This document shows positions 9,077 to 17,095 of a DNA stretch of 64,000 bases, in pieces (within the stretch, counting starts at the first letter, position 1; the number at the start of each line of letters is the position of its first letter). The notes under the pieces are model-generated. The model did no database searches. It had not been told where the DNA came from and worked only from the letters and a program-made list of their open reading frames with translations. A program made the position numbers and the translations under genes. The DNA comes from Shouchella oshimensis (lineage in GTDB: Bacteria > Bacillota > Bacilli > Bacillales > Bacillaceae_D). The DNA is taken from NCBI RefSeq assembly GCF_002019765.1, contig NZ_KV917380.1, positions 1,445,858 to 1,509,857 on the forward strand, read 5' to 3'.

Positions 9077-10108
9077 ATGTTTGGAAATAGAGACATTGGA
9101 ATTGATTTAGGGACAGCTAACACACTCGTTTACACAAAGGGAAAAGGAATTGTGCTTAGAGAGCCATCAGTTGTGGCACTACGTACGGATACGAATTCAA
9201 TCCAAGCGGTGGGAAATGATGCAAAGAAAATGATTGGTCGTACGCCTGGCAATATTGTGGCTGTTCGACCAATGAAAGATGGCGTTATTGCTGACTTTGA
9301 TACGACTGCGACGATGCTTAAGCATTTTATTCAACAAGCAATGAAAAATAGTTCCATGTTTAGCCGTAAACCAGCTGTGATGGTGTGTGTTCCGTCTGGT
9401 ATAACAGCAGTTGAAAAACGTGCGGTAGAGGATGCGACAAAACAAGCAGGTGCGAAAGAAGCCTATACGCTGGAAGAACCTTTTGCTGCTGCAATTGGTG
9501 CGAACTTACCAGTTTGGGAACCAACTGGTAGTATGGTAGTTGATATTGGTGGAGGCACGACAGAAGTTGCCATTATTTCATTAGGTGGCATTGTGACAAG
9601 TCAATCCATTCGCGTAGCTGGTGATGAGATGGACGATGCGATTATTCAATATGTGAAAAAAACGTACAATCTAATGATTGGGGAACGTACTGCTGAAACA
9701 TTAAAGCTTGAAATTGGTTCAGCAAGCGCTGACGATGAAGAGAGTCAAGATATGGATATTCGTGGTCGAGATCTTTTAACTGGACTTCCGAAGACAATTA
9801 CGGTAACGTCAGGTGAAATATCCAATGCGCTTTCAGATACAGTGGAAACGATTATTGAAGCGGTTAAAGATACACTTGAGCAATCACCACCTGAGTTAGC
9901 AGCTGATATAATGGATCGTGGTATTGTCTTAACAGGTGGGGGAGCATTGCTGAAAAACTTGGACAAAGTGTTAAGTGAAGAAACAAATATGCCTGTTATC
10001 GTGGCTGAAGATCCACTTGATTGTGTAGCGATTGGCACAGGTCGCGCATTGGAAAATATTCATTTATTCCGTACAAAAGCAGGTTCAGCTCGATCAAATT
10101 GGAAATAG
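9077..10108 (+). CDS. mreB: Rod shape-determining actin-like protein MreB
   Basis: Bacterial actin that polymerises under the membrane and organises lateral wall synthesis. It has 343 residues. Phosphate-1 motif [12 protein letters not shown] near the N-terminus, phosphate-2 [12 protein letters not shown] near residue 155, adenosine motif [12 protein letters not shown] near 285. Near full-length similarity to B. subtilis MreB is evident by eye, including the start MFG. First gene of mreB-mreC-mreD with 11 bases before mreC. The ribosome site next to the ATG is weak (see leader). Confidence 0.97.
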   Translation: MFGNRDIGIDLGTANTLVYTKGKGIVLREPSVVALRTDTNSIQAVGNDAKKMIGRTPGNIVAVRPMKDGVIADFDTTATMLKHFIQQAMKNSSMFSRKPAVMVCVPSGITAVEKRAVEDATKQAGAKEAYTLEEPFAAAIGANLPVWEPTGSMVVDIGGGTTEVAIISLGGIVTSQSIRVAGDEMDDAIIQYVKKTYNLMIGERTAETLKLEIGSASADDEESQDMDIRGRDLLTGLPKTITVTSGEISNALSDTVETIIEAVKDTLEQSPPELAADIMDRGIVLTGGGALLKNLDKVLSEETNMPVIVAEDPLDCVAIGTGRALENIHLFRTKAGSARSNWK

Positions 10109-10119
10109 AGGGATAGAGA

Positions 10120-11022
10120 ATGCGATCTTTTTTCTCTAACAAGAAGCTCATTGTTTTATTAGTAAGTATTATCATTTTAATGGCGTTAATTGGCTACACA
10201 ATGAGAGACGACCGGAATTTATCTCAACCAGAACAAATTATGCGTGACGCTATTGGCTGGGTTCAGAATTTAGTTTCTGCACCAGCGCATTTCGTTGGTG
10301 GGATTTATGAAAATGTAAGTGAGATTATACATGTATATGATGAGAATCGGCTACTTCGTACACGATTAGAGGAATACGCACAATTATCTGTTCAAAAAGA
10401 CTTGTTGGATGAAGAAAATGAGCGACTAAGAGGGATGTTGGATATTGACGAGACCCTTAGCGACTACTCTCGTATATCGGCTGTTGTTATAAATCGTTCA
10501 CCAGATGCATGGGAGCAGTATATTGGTATTAATCGCGGCGAGAGAGATGAAGTGACAGGTGATATGGCTGTTATTGATTCACAAGGTGGCCTAGTTGGAA
10601 AAGTAACGGATGCTAGTAAGTTTACTTCTTTTGTGCAGTTATTAAGTGATAATGATCCAACTAATTTAGTGTCAGCACAAGTGCTAATTGAGGACGAAGA
10701 TGAGGATCCAGCAATGGGCTTTATTGAAGGGTACGATAGCGCAGAAGATTTATTGATTATGAGAAAAGTGGATATCGATGTACCGATAACAGAAGGAGAA
10801 ACGGTCACAACATCTGGTTTGGGAGATGTTTACCCTTCAGGCTTATTAATCGGTGAAGTGGAGAGAGTGGAAGTAGATGAATTCGGCTTATCTCAGAATA
10901 TCTATATTCATCCAACTGCTGATTTTTCAAAACTCGACTATGTGTTCGTTGTTCAAAGACATTTACCTAGCATGGATTCAGGTGAAGAGGAGCTAGGTGA
11001 TGAAGAGGGTGAGGAAGAATGA
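10120..11022 (+). CDS. mreC: Rod shape-determining protein MreC
   Basis: Bitopic scaffold linking MreB and wall synthases outside the membrane. It has 300 residues: one N-terminal transmembrane segment (about 9-26, LIVLLVSIIILMALIGY), a coiled coil (about 70-105) and the beta-rich periplasm-type domain (INRSPDAWEQYIGINRG; GLVGKVT). The C-terminus ends in an unusually acidic stretch (about 284-300), which would be extracytoplasmic and fits an alkaliphile. Stop overlaps the mreD start as ATGA. Confidence 0.95.
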   Translation: MRSFFSNKKLIVLLVSIIILMALIGYTMRDDRNLSQPEQIMRDAIGWVQNLVSAPAHFVGGIYENVSEIIHVYDENRLLRTRLEEYAQLSVQKDLLDEENERLRGMLDIDETLSDYSRISAVVINRSPDAWEQYIGINRGERDEVTGDMAVIDSQGGLVGKVTDASKFTSFVQLLSDNDPTNLVSAQVLIEDEDEDPAMGFIEGYDSAEDLLIMRKVDIDVPITEGETVTTSGLGDVYPSGLLIGEVERVEVDEFGLSQNIYIHPTADFSKLDYVFVVQRHLPSMDSGEEELGDEEGEEE

Positions 11023-11543
11023 GTCGGACATACTTTTCCATTGTACTCGTTTTTCTTTTCATTCTAGAGGGCTCCCTCCTTCCCTATATGCTGGCTAATT
11101 ATACAGAAGCGACACAATATGTGGTCCCAAGGTTAGTCATAATGACCATTGTTTTAATTGGTTTATACTCGGGCAAGCAAGTTGCGCTAATTTATGGACT
11201 TGCTTTTGGTTTTCTGTACGATGTTGTGTTCACCAATTATTTAGGGATCTATATGTTTGGGTTTGCCTGTTTGGGCTACCTTTCAGCAGTATCGTTAAAA
11301 GCGGTAAAAGAATCGGCACTTTGGGCAGTTCTGCTTTGTACCATAGCTGTTTTTCTCTTTGAATATTTTCAGTATGGTTTGTTTTATATTCTTAGTGTAA
11401 CGACGATGACGGGTGGAGATTTCCTTCTCGACCGTTTGCTACCCACACTCGTTTTAAATAGTGCACTAGCCATATTACTAGTGTTGCCGTTTAGAAAATT
11501 AGCGAACCATGTAAATGAGCAAGCAAGCTTTCGCAATCGTTAA
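11019..11543 (+). CDS. mreD: Rod shape-determining membrane protein MreD
   Basis: Integral membrane partner of MreC in the elongasome. It has 174 residues with about five to six hydrophobic segments and the family-type GLAFGFLYDVVFTNYLGIYMFGFACLGY region. Translationally coupled to mreC through a 4-base ATGA overlap. Followed by minC after about 66 bases. Confidence 0.93.
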   Translation: MSRTYFSIVLVFLFILEGSLLPYMLANYTEATQYVVPRLVIMTIVLIGLYSGKQVALIYGLAFGFLYDVVFTNYLGIYMFGFACLGYLSAVSLKAVKESALWAVLLCTIAVFLFEYFQYGLFYILSVTTMTGGDFLLDRLLPTLVLNSALAILLVLPFRKLANHVNEQASFRNR

Positions 11544-11609
11544 AGCAGGAATTATGCATTAAACGTGGAATGTATTGTTACAATGGGAGTTAGTAGAGGT
11601 GAAATAGGA

Positions 11610-12296
11610 ATGTCACAAGTGAAATCACTCGTTACAATAAAAGGAACAAAAGATGGTTTGATCTTTTTATTAGATGATCGCTGTTCATTTGATCAGTTAA
11701 TAGAAGATCTTCGTGAGAAATTATCATCTGATTACTATAAAAGTGAGAAGAATGATCCAATTGTTTACGTACAGATTGATTTAGGTAATCGATTATTAAC
11801 TATATCCGATCAAGAAACGATTGAATCCATTATTACATCGAATAGCCATTTGCGCGTCCACCACTATCATTCGAATGTTGTGACAGTGGAAAAGGCAAAA
11901 GCGATGCAAGAAGAAGTACAAACGGCAACCTTAACGAGAATGATTCGTTCTGGCCAAATCGTTAAAATGAAAGGAAATGTCCTTCTAATTGGTGATGTGA
12001 ATCCGGGTGGCTGTTTAATGGCTACTGGCAACATCTATATAATGGGGGCATTAAAAGGAAAGGCTCACGCCGGTTATAACGGGGATACTAGTGCCTTTAT
12101 TTGTGCGAGCCATATGTCTCCAACAAGCTTACATATTCATGAACATATGCTTCATTTCGCTGATGAAACAATTGAAGATGCTGAGATGCAAGCGGTATTT
12201 ATCGACAGCACGAGCGGCGAAATGACCTTGACAAAAGTGCAACGTTTATTTGATGTAGAGAGTAGAGGATTAAAAGAGGCCGAGGCGGTTTCTTAA
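11610..12296 (+). CDS. minC: Septum site-determining protein MinC
   Basis: Inhibitor of FtsZ assembly that acts with MinD to block polar division. N-terminal domain (about 1-100; VTIKGTKDGLIFLLDD) and C-terminal beta-helix domain with RSGQIVKMKGNVLLIGDVNPGG and KGKAHAGYNG. An in-frame ATG occurs 45 bases earlier (11565), but AGAGGTGA at 11596-11603 correctly positions the ATG at 11610, and B. subtilis MinC starts at the equivalent place. 228 residues from this start. Confidence 0.94.
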   Translation: MSQVKSLVTIKGTKDGLIFLLDDRCSFDQLIEDLREKLSSDYYKSEKNDPIVYVQIDLGNRLLTISDQETIESIITSNSHLRVHHYHSNVVTVEKAKAMQEEVQTATLTRMIRSGQIVKMKGNVLLIGDVNPGGCLMATGNIYIMGALKGKAHAGYNGDTSAFICASHMSPTSLHIHEHMLHFADETIEDAEMQAVFIDSTSGEMTLTKVQRLFDVESRGLKEAEAVS

Positions 12297-12328
12297 TTTG
12301 GATCGTATGAAAGAAAGGGGATATGAGC

Positions 12329-13126
12329 GTGGGCGATGCAATTGTAATTACAAGTGGTAAGGGCGGTGTAGGAAAAACAACTACATCTGCAAACATTGGA
12401 ACTGCGCTTGCTCTAGAAGGAAAAAAAGTATGCTTAATTGATGCGGACATTGGCTTACGGAATTTAGATGTGGTGATGGGTTTAGAAAATCGAATCATCT
12501 TTGACTTAGTCGATGTCGTGGAAGGGAACTGTGACTTACATCAAGCACTAATTAAAGATAAACGTTTCGACGGAAATCTGTACTTACTTCCTGCAGCACA
12601 AACGAAAGATAAAACAGACATTTTGCCAGAGCAAATGAAGCAGCTTGTAGATGAATTAAAACAAGAATACGACTTTGTTCTTATTGATTGTCCAGCTGGA
12701 ATAGAGCACGGGTTTCGCAATGCAGTTGCTGGTGCAGATAAAGCCATTGTTGTTACCACGCCTGAAGTCTCGTCTGTAAGAGACGCAGATCGAATAATCG
12801 GTCTTCTTGAACAAGAGAACGTTGAACGTCCTCGTTTAGTGATTAATCGAATTCGAACCCATTTAGTGAAAAATGGTGAGATGCTTGATGTAGACGAAAT
12901 TACGAAAATCCTTGCAATAGATTTAATTGGCATCGTGCTTGATGATGATCAAGTAATAAAACATTCCAATAAAGGTGAACCAATCGCTCTACACTCAACG
13001 AGTAAAGCCTCTATTGCTTATCGCAATATAGCACGGAGAATTCTCGGAGAAACCATTCCATTAATGTCTATTGAAGAAACGACAACCATGTTTACAAAGA
13101 TTAAACGGTTGTTTGGTGTTCGATAA
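12329..13126 (+). CDS. minD: Septum site-determining ATPase MinD
   Basis: ParA-family membrane-cycling ATPase that recruits MinC to the poles. Deviant Walker A GKGGVGKTT at about residues 9-17, switch region LIDADIGLRNLDVVMG, LIDCPAG, and a C-terminal amphipathic membrane helix (MFTKIKRLFGVR). Both ATG 12323 and GTG 12329 are in frame; AAAGGGG ends at 12320, 2 bases from the ATG but 8 from the GTG, and the GTG gives MGDAIVITSG, matching the B. subtilis start, so GTG is chosen. Confidence 0.95.
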   Translation: MGDAIVITSGKGGVGKTTTSANIGTALALEGKKVCLIDADIGLRNLDVVMGLENRIIFDLVDVVEGNCDLHQALIKDKRFDGNLYLLPAAQTKDKTDILPEQMKQLVDELKQEYDFVLIDCPAGIEHGFRNAVAGADKAIVVTTPEVSSVRDADRIIGLLEQENVERPRLVINRIRTHLVKNGEMLDVDEITKILAIDLIGIVLDDDQVIKHSNKGEPIALHSTSKASIAYRNIARRILGETIPLMSIEETTTMFTKIKRLFGVR

Positions 13127-13147
13127 GGAAGAGCTGAAACGAAGCTA

Positions 13148-13191
13148 AGCCCATTAAGTCATGTATAAGACTTTAATGGGCTTGTTTTTTT
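13148..13191 (+). terminator. Terminator of the mre-min block
   Basis: AGCCCATTAAGTC pairs with GACTTTAATGGGCT (one bulged base) around an 8-base loop, then TGTTTTTTT. Confidence 0.85.
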
Positions 13192-13244
13192 AGACTTCTT
13201 AATGGAAGAGGGTTATTAGCTAGCGATTATTACTAGTTTGAACA

Positions 13245-13272
13245 AAAGAAAAAAGAGCGACTCACGCTCTTT
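13245..13272 (-). terminator. Terminator of the moaC-like gene
   Basis: AAAGAGCG pairs with CGCTCTTT around five bases; on the minus strand it is followed by a run of T. The stop codon of the moaC-like gene lies inside the hairpin. Confidence 0.8.
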
Positions 13273-13717
13273 GATTGCCTTTTCGAGAAAGGTAAGTAGG
13301 TCCTAGCACAATCGATAGCGCATCGTGCTGACATAAATCATAAACAGTTAATGCGGCAATAGAAGCTGCCGCCATCGCTTCTGTGTGAATTGGTAAAGGA
13401 TGCTTTGCTTTTACCTCTACCTCTATAATTAAATCCCAGCTGCCTGAATTGACTTCCCAGTTAAACTGTATCGCTATGTACGTTAGTTCTTTTGGGTGGC
13501 TATTTGGCAGAAGGATTGATGTGTTTTTAGCAGCCATGATTCCAGCGAAACGCGCGTTTTCTAAAATCTGCTTATGACGCAAGTCGCCATTTTGAAGGTT
13601 TTCATAAAGCTCTTTATCAATTTGAACGCTTGATTTTGCATAAGCATGCTGTTTTATTGCATTCATTGAAGAAATATCAATAAAGCCGCTATGATCAACT
13701 TCTTGCCTTCGCCTCAT
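13262..13717 (-). CDS. Divergent MoaC-like protein (cyclic pyranopterin phosphate synthase family)
   Basis: MoaC converts the MoaA product to cPMP in molybdenum-cofactor synthesis. This 151-residue protein keeps the family fold signatures (NARFAGIMAAK near 54-64; ASIAALTVYDLC near 118-129) but differs at sites known to be catalytic in E. coli MoaC: the PLCHP motif reads PNSHP (Cys to Ser73, His74 kept), the first Glu of the EME motif is His111 (second Glu113 kept), the Lys after YDMC is Gln130; Lys49 and Asp127 are kept. Start ATG 13717 has GAGGGGTAGG upstream; an earlier in-frame ATG at 13756 lacks a site. It is alone, without other moa genes, and faces bioY. Activity as MoaC is doubtful. 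Confidence 0.75.
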   Translation of the reverse strand: MRRRQEVDHSGFIDISSMNAIKQHAYAKSSVQIDKELYENLQNGDLRHKQILENARFAGIMAAKNTSILLPNSHPKELTYIAIQFNWEVNSGSWDLIIEVEVKAKHPLPIHTEAMAAASIAALTVYDLCQHDALSIVLGPTYLSRKGNQRA

Positions 13718-13791
13718 CCTACCCCTCTTTTCTCGACAGATTGTTACCGTAATCATAATCGACAGAGCCGGTCTACGTCAAGATTGTCATG

Positions 13792-13823
13792 ATTGTTAAC
13801 TATTTATAAAATAGGTTGACAAT
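13792..13823. promoter_or_regulatory. BirA-type biotin operator between the moaC-like gene and bioY
   Basis: TTGTTAAC-N14-GTTGACAA (13793-13822) is an interrupted palindrome that matches the Firmicute BirA/BioR-type operator consensus (TTGTTAAC, about 14-15 bases, GTTAACAA) at 15 of 16 positions. The right arm contains TTGACA (13816-13821), which can be the bioY -35, with TAATGT (13839-13844) 17 bases on. Binding of biotinoyl-AMP-BirA here would repress bioY when biotin is plentiful, and could also affect the divergent gene. Confidence 0.85.
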
Positions 13824-13871
13824 AAAGTTTTCATCAGCTAATGTATAAGAAAAAAGAGTGGGGTAAATCAA

Positions 13872-14405
13872 ATGGGGATTCGAGATTTAACTAAAATTTC
13901 AATGATGACAGCAGTTATGGCAGTGCTTGGAGCGATACCTCCCATTCCACTACCGATCTCACCTGTGCCAATTACAGCACAATCCATTGCACCAATGATT
14001 ATTGGTGGATTGCTTGGCGCAAAACGTGGGTTTTTAGCTGTAGTGTTATTTGTTTTCCTTGTTGCGTGTTCCCTTCCTTTATTGGCTGGAGGGAGAGGTG
14101 GAGTAGGGGTCCTTTTCGGTCCTTCTGGAGGATATATCATTGGCTGGATGCTTGTTGCACTAAGCGTTGGGTACGTTGTGCAAAAAATGAAAAAGAGAAC
14201 GTTTTTGAACGTATTTTGTGTGAATCTTCTATTTGGATTAGGTTTACTTTACATATGTGGTGCTAGTTATTTAGCTGCTACTACTGGTGTTTCAATAAAA
14301 GAAGCATTCGGAATGACTCTTGCTTTTATACCTGGAGATGTCTTAAAATCCATTCTTGCAACGTTTATAACGCTTCGTGTGCTACGAGCAGTACCAACGA
14401 TTTAA
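13872..14405 (+). CDS. bioY: Biotin transporter substrate-binding S component BioY
   Basis: ECF-transporter S component for biotin uptake. It has 177 residues with about six transmembrane segments; family motifs are PIPLPISPVPITAQ near residue 20-35, IIGGLLGAKRGFLAV, and GGRGGVGVLFGPSGGYIIGW. ATG start, with AAAGAGTGGGG upstream. No ATPase or EcfT genes are adjacent, so it would use shared ECF modules encoded elsewhere or act alone. The BirA operator directly upstream supports the biotin assignment. Confidence 0.95.
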   Translation: MGIRDLTKISMMTAVMAVLGAIPPIPLPISPVPITAQSIAPMIIGGLLGAKRGFLAVVLFVFLVACSLPLLAGGRGGVGVLFGPSGGYIIGWMLVALSVGYVVQKMKKRTFLNVFCVNLLFGLGLLYICGASYLAATTGVSIKEAFGMTLAFIPGDVLKSILATFITLRVLRAVPTI

Positions 14406-14437
14406 TAGAAAAAGACCGGGACGCCGGTCTTTTTCTA
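14406..14437. terminator. Bidirectional terminator between bioY and aldo/keto reductase
   Basis: A perfect 14-bp stem (TAGAAAAAGACCGG with its complement) around GACG, with A/T tracts on both sides. It serves the two convergent genes and touches the minus-strand stop codon. Confidence 0.9.
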
Positions 14438-15355
14438 CTACATACGATGCTGTTCATAAACATCGTTCTTTGTAATACGTGCGATGTTCTCCAACTCTTT
14501 TTCAGCTAATGATTCGTCTGTAATGGCTTTTACATTCTGTCGAATTTGCTCTATGCTGCTTGCGCCCGCTACGACACTTGCTACAGGTGAGTGGGATAAA
14601 CAGTAGTGATAGGCCAGTCCATTTAATGAATTGGTATGCCCATAATTTTGCTGCAGAATATCTCTTAATTGAGCTAGCTCTTTTGAAGAGTAGGATAAAT
14701 AACCGTCTTTAGCTGCTTTTACTTGGTGCAATGCTCGATTGGTTAAGATGCCTTTTGCTAATGAGCCTCTAGTAACAACACTAATCTGTTTTTCCTCTAA
14801 ATAAGGAAACAATTCTTCTGGACGACGATCAAGGATGCTGTACTGCATCATAATGGAGACGATTCCTGAACGCTCCGCATATTCTTTAATAACATTTGGA
14901 CGGATGGAAGAAAGACCATACTCACGAATATACCCTTCCCTTTTCAATTCTTCGAAAGCGGAGATTGTCTCGTCGATAGGGTCATCAATTGTTCCACCGT
15001 GTAATTGGTATAAATCAATATAATCAATGCTCAAACGTGACAGGCTATTTTTAACGGCACTTTTAATATGAGCTTTAGAAGGGTCCCATTCCCAGCCCTC
15101 TTTTCCTGGTGTAAAACGATTGCCAGCCTTTGTTGCAAGAATGACTTGATCCCGTTTTCCTTTAATTGCTTTTCCTATAATCTCTTCGTTTTGCCCATAA
15201 TCATATAAATCTGCAGTATCCAAATAATTAATGCCTAATTCTAGCGCTTCATCGATAATCGATTTTGCGGTTTCTATGTTTGTACCAAGAGACATTCCAC
15301 CTAATCCCATCGTGCTGACAGAAAGGGACGATTGCCCAAGTTTTCTTTTTTCCAT
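14438..15355 (-). CDS. Aldo/keto reductase
   Basis: NADP-dependent oxidoreductase with a TIM-barrel fold, 305 residues. The catalytic tetrad is visible: Asp in YLDTAD, Tyr in DLYDYG, Lys in LATKAG and His in LYQLHGG. The C-terminal cofactor-binding region VASVVAGASSIEQIRQN is typical of YqkF/YhdN-like bacterial members. ATG start with AAGGAGTG 8 bases upstream. Its substrate cannot be told. It lies between the minCD block and spoIVFAB, which are contiguous in B. subtilis. Confidence 0.93.
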   Translation of the reverse strand: MEKRKLGQSSLSVSTMGLGGMSLGTNIETAKSIIDEALELGINYLDTADLYDYGQNEEIIGKAIKGKRDQVILATKAGNRFTPGKEGWEWDPSKAHIKSAVKNSLSRLSIDYIDLYQLHGGTIDDPIDETISAFEELKREGYIREYGLSSIRPNVIKEYAERSGIVSIMMQYSILDRRPEELFPYLEEKQISVVTRGSLAKGILTNRALHQVKAAKDGYLSYSSKELAQLRDILQQNYGHTNSLNGLAYHYCLSHSPVASVVAGASSIEQIRQNVKAITDESLAEKELENIARITKNDVYEQHRM

Positions 15356-15407
15356 CCAATCACTCCTTCTAGAAAAATCTATTCCCTATTTATTTTAGTA
15401 TTAATCT

Positions 15408-15436
15408 GAATAGATGAACAGGACAAGTCATACGAT
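15408..15436 (+). promoter_or_regulatory. Candidate sigma-E promoter for spoIVFA-spoIVFB
   Basis: GAATAGA (15408-15414) and CATACGAT (15429-15436) are separated by 14 bases, close to the sigma-E pattern (K-M-ATATT, 14-15 bases, CATACANT). The spoIVF operon is sigma-E controlled in B. subtilis, which makes the match credible. Confidence 0.55.
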
Positions 15437-15474
15437 GAAAGAAAGTGTGTTTCGTAAGTTAAGGAGGGCTTAAG

Positions 15475-16194
15475 GTGGATCGACGAAAACAAATTGAAAA
15501 ACAAATTGCTTTAAAGCAGAAACAAAAAGAAGGCAATCCTACCCAACTGGAGGACCGCTCGCCATTTCCACGAACAGAAGACAAGGAGCCAACCTCTTCT
15601 CGCTTTCATAAATTAGCGCTGCAATCAATTCTCTCAGGTTGTTTGTTCTTTGCAATTGGAATTGCCTATGATGCCAATCATAAGCAAGCGGAAAGTGTTC
15701 AAGCATTCGTCAATCATTCATTTGAAGAACATTTTCAATTTGCAGCTGTTTCCTCTTATTTTGAAAGTGTGTTCGGCTCACCATTAGAATTGTTACCTGA
15801 TCAAAGGGCACAAGAAGGTAGTGACGACATTGTCAATTATGCATTGCCCGCTTCAGGTAGTATTAAAGAAAGCTTTTCTGAAGACCGGAAGGGCATCCTA
15901 CTTGAAACGGGTGTGGAAGAAGTGGTAAAAGCAGTAAAGGGCGGTCATGTTATTAATTTGTATGAAGATGAAGAATCGCTTGGGCAAGTGGTTGAGCTTC
16001 AGCATCAAGACGGGACTGTATCCGTCTATGGAATGTTAGATGATGTGCACGTACGCCCTTATGATATTCTATCAAGAGGAGCGGCAATTGGCACGATCCT
16101 TGAAACCGATGAAGAACAGGCTGGATTGTTCTACTTCGCATTAAAAGAAAATGGTGAGTACATTGACCCTAGCACTGTGATGAACTTTGATTAA
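15475..16194 (+). CDS. spoIVFA: Stage IV sporulation protein SpoIVFA-like (M23-domain inhibitor of SpoIVFB)
   Basis: In B. subtilis SpoIVFA sits in the outer forespore membrane and holds SpoIVFB inactive until SpoIVB signalling. This 239-residue protein has a charged cytoplasmic N-terminus, one transmembrane segment (about 48-65, LQSILSGCLFFAIGIAY) and a C-terminal degenerate M23/LytM domain (about 140-239; GTVSVYGMLDDVHVRPYD). GTG start 7 bases after AAGGAGGG. Overlaps spoIVFB by 8 bases. Confidence 0.88.
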   Translation: MDRRKQIEKQIALKQKQKEGNPTQLEDRSPFPRTEDKEPTSSRFHKLALQSILSGCLFFAIGIAYDANHKQAESVQAFVNHSFEEHFQFAAVSSYFESVFGSPLELLPDQRAQEGSDDIVNYALPASGSIKESFSEDRKGILLETGVEEVVKAVKGGHVINLYEDEESLGQVVELQHQDGTVSVYGMLDDVHVRPYDILSRGAAIGTILETDEEQAGLFYFALKENGEYIDPSTVMNFD

Positions 16195-17026
16195 TTTTTT
16201 AAAGAAAATACACATCCATCCTTTTTTTTGGGTCATTATAGCAATGGGTGTGCTAAGTGGGCGTTTTAAAGAAGTGCTCATGCTTTTATTCATCGTTTTT
16301 GTCCATGAGATGGGTCATGTATGGATGGCGCGGCGGTTTCATTGGGACGTGATTAAGATTGAACTATTGCCTTTCGGTGGAGCCGCTGTTTTAGAACCTA
16401 AAGGCATTCGACCTGCTAGAGAAGAGGCATGGATTGTCTGTTGGGGACCCTTTCAACATAGTTGGATGATTGGGCTCTCCTATATTCTTTTACACACGAC
16501 AGACGTTTGGATGATACAAGATCATCATCTATTTATCAGCCATAACATAGCCATCCTACTCTTCAATTTCATTCCTATTCATCCCCTTGATGGTGGAAGG
16601 CTTGTCCATCTTCTTTACAGCGCTTTCCTGCCTTATAAACAAGCAATGAAGGCGACATGGTTAACGTCCCTTATCCTGCTTACCCTTGGCTTCTTTGTTG
16701 TACTTGTTCTTATGCTCAAGCTAAATCTCATGATGATTTTTTCTTTCTTGCTCCTTACACTTATCTTAGATTATCGCCAACGAAATTATCGGTTTATTCG
16801 TTTTTTAATGGCTAAAATAAACGATCAAACCTCAACAAAGCAATCAGCTCTTTATGTTGAGAGAGAAACGACCCTTAAAGTAGTAAGTGAACAGATTAGA
16901 AAAAATCACTTACACACCATTGTAGTAGAGAATAACGCTCGGTACACTTATTCGTTAGAAGCAGTGTTAGACGCCTACTTTCAAAAAGGTTCACACGTGA
17001 CGATAGACGAATTAGATAAAAGGTAA
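16187..17026 (+). CDS. spoIVFB: Site-2-type metalloprotease SpoIVFB (M50 family)
   Basis: Intramembrane zinc protease that releases active sigma-K from pro-sigma-K in the mother cell. It has 279 residues; zinc motif HEMGH (about residues 41-45) and the second-ligand region IPIHPLDGGR (about 124-133) lie in hydrophobic segments. A C-terminal CBS-like tail (about 215-279) follows, as in the sporulation subfamily. The only suitable start is a TTG overlapping the spoIVFA end, with a weak ribosome site, implying translational coupling. Confidence 0.93.
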   Translation: MINFLKKIHIHPFFWVIIAMGVLSGRFKEVLMLLFIVFVHEMGHVWMARRFHWDVIKIELLPFGGAAVLEPKGIRPAREEAWIVCWGPFQHSWMIGLSYILLHTTDVWMIQDHHLFISHNIAILLFNFIPIHPLDGGRLVHLLYSAFLPYKQAMKATWLTSLILLTLGFFVVLVLMLKLNLMMIFSFLLLTLILDYRQRNYRFIRFLMAKINDQTSTKQSALYVERETTLKVVSEQIRKNHLHTIVVENNARYTYSLEAVLDAYFQKGSHVTIDELDKR

Positions 17027-17028
17027 CG

Positions 17029-17052
17029 AGACAAGTTTGTGTCTTCTTTTTG
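17029..17052 (+). terminator. Weak terminator-like hairpin after spoIVFB
   Basis: AGACA pairs with TGTCT around six bases, followed by TCTTTTT. The stem is short, so some read-through to rng is likely. Confidence 0.4.
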
Positions 17053-17095
17053 CATCCTTTACAATAAAAAGGAAGGAAAAAGGAGCAGTATACAA

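Noticed and set aside
11565-11609. Earlier ATG start for minC
   Set aside because: No ribosome site, while the ATG at 11610 has AGAGGTGA at proper spacing and fits the family start.
13262-13717. Frameshifted or decaying moaC pseudogene
   Set aside because: The frame is intact with a good ribosome site and terminator; substitutions are at specific sites rather than random disruption.
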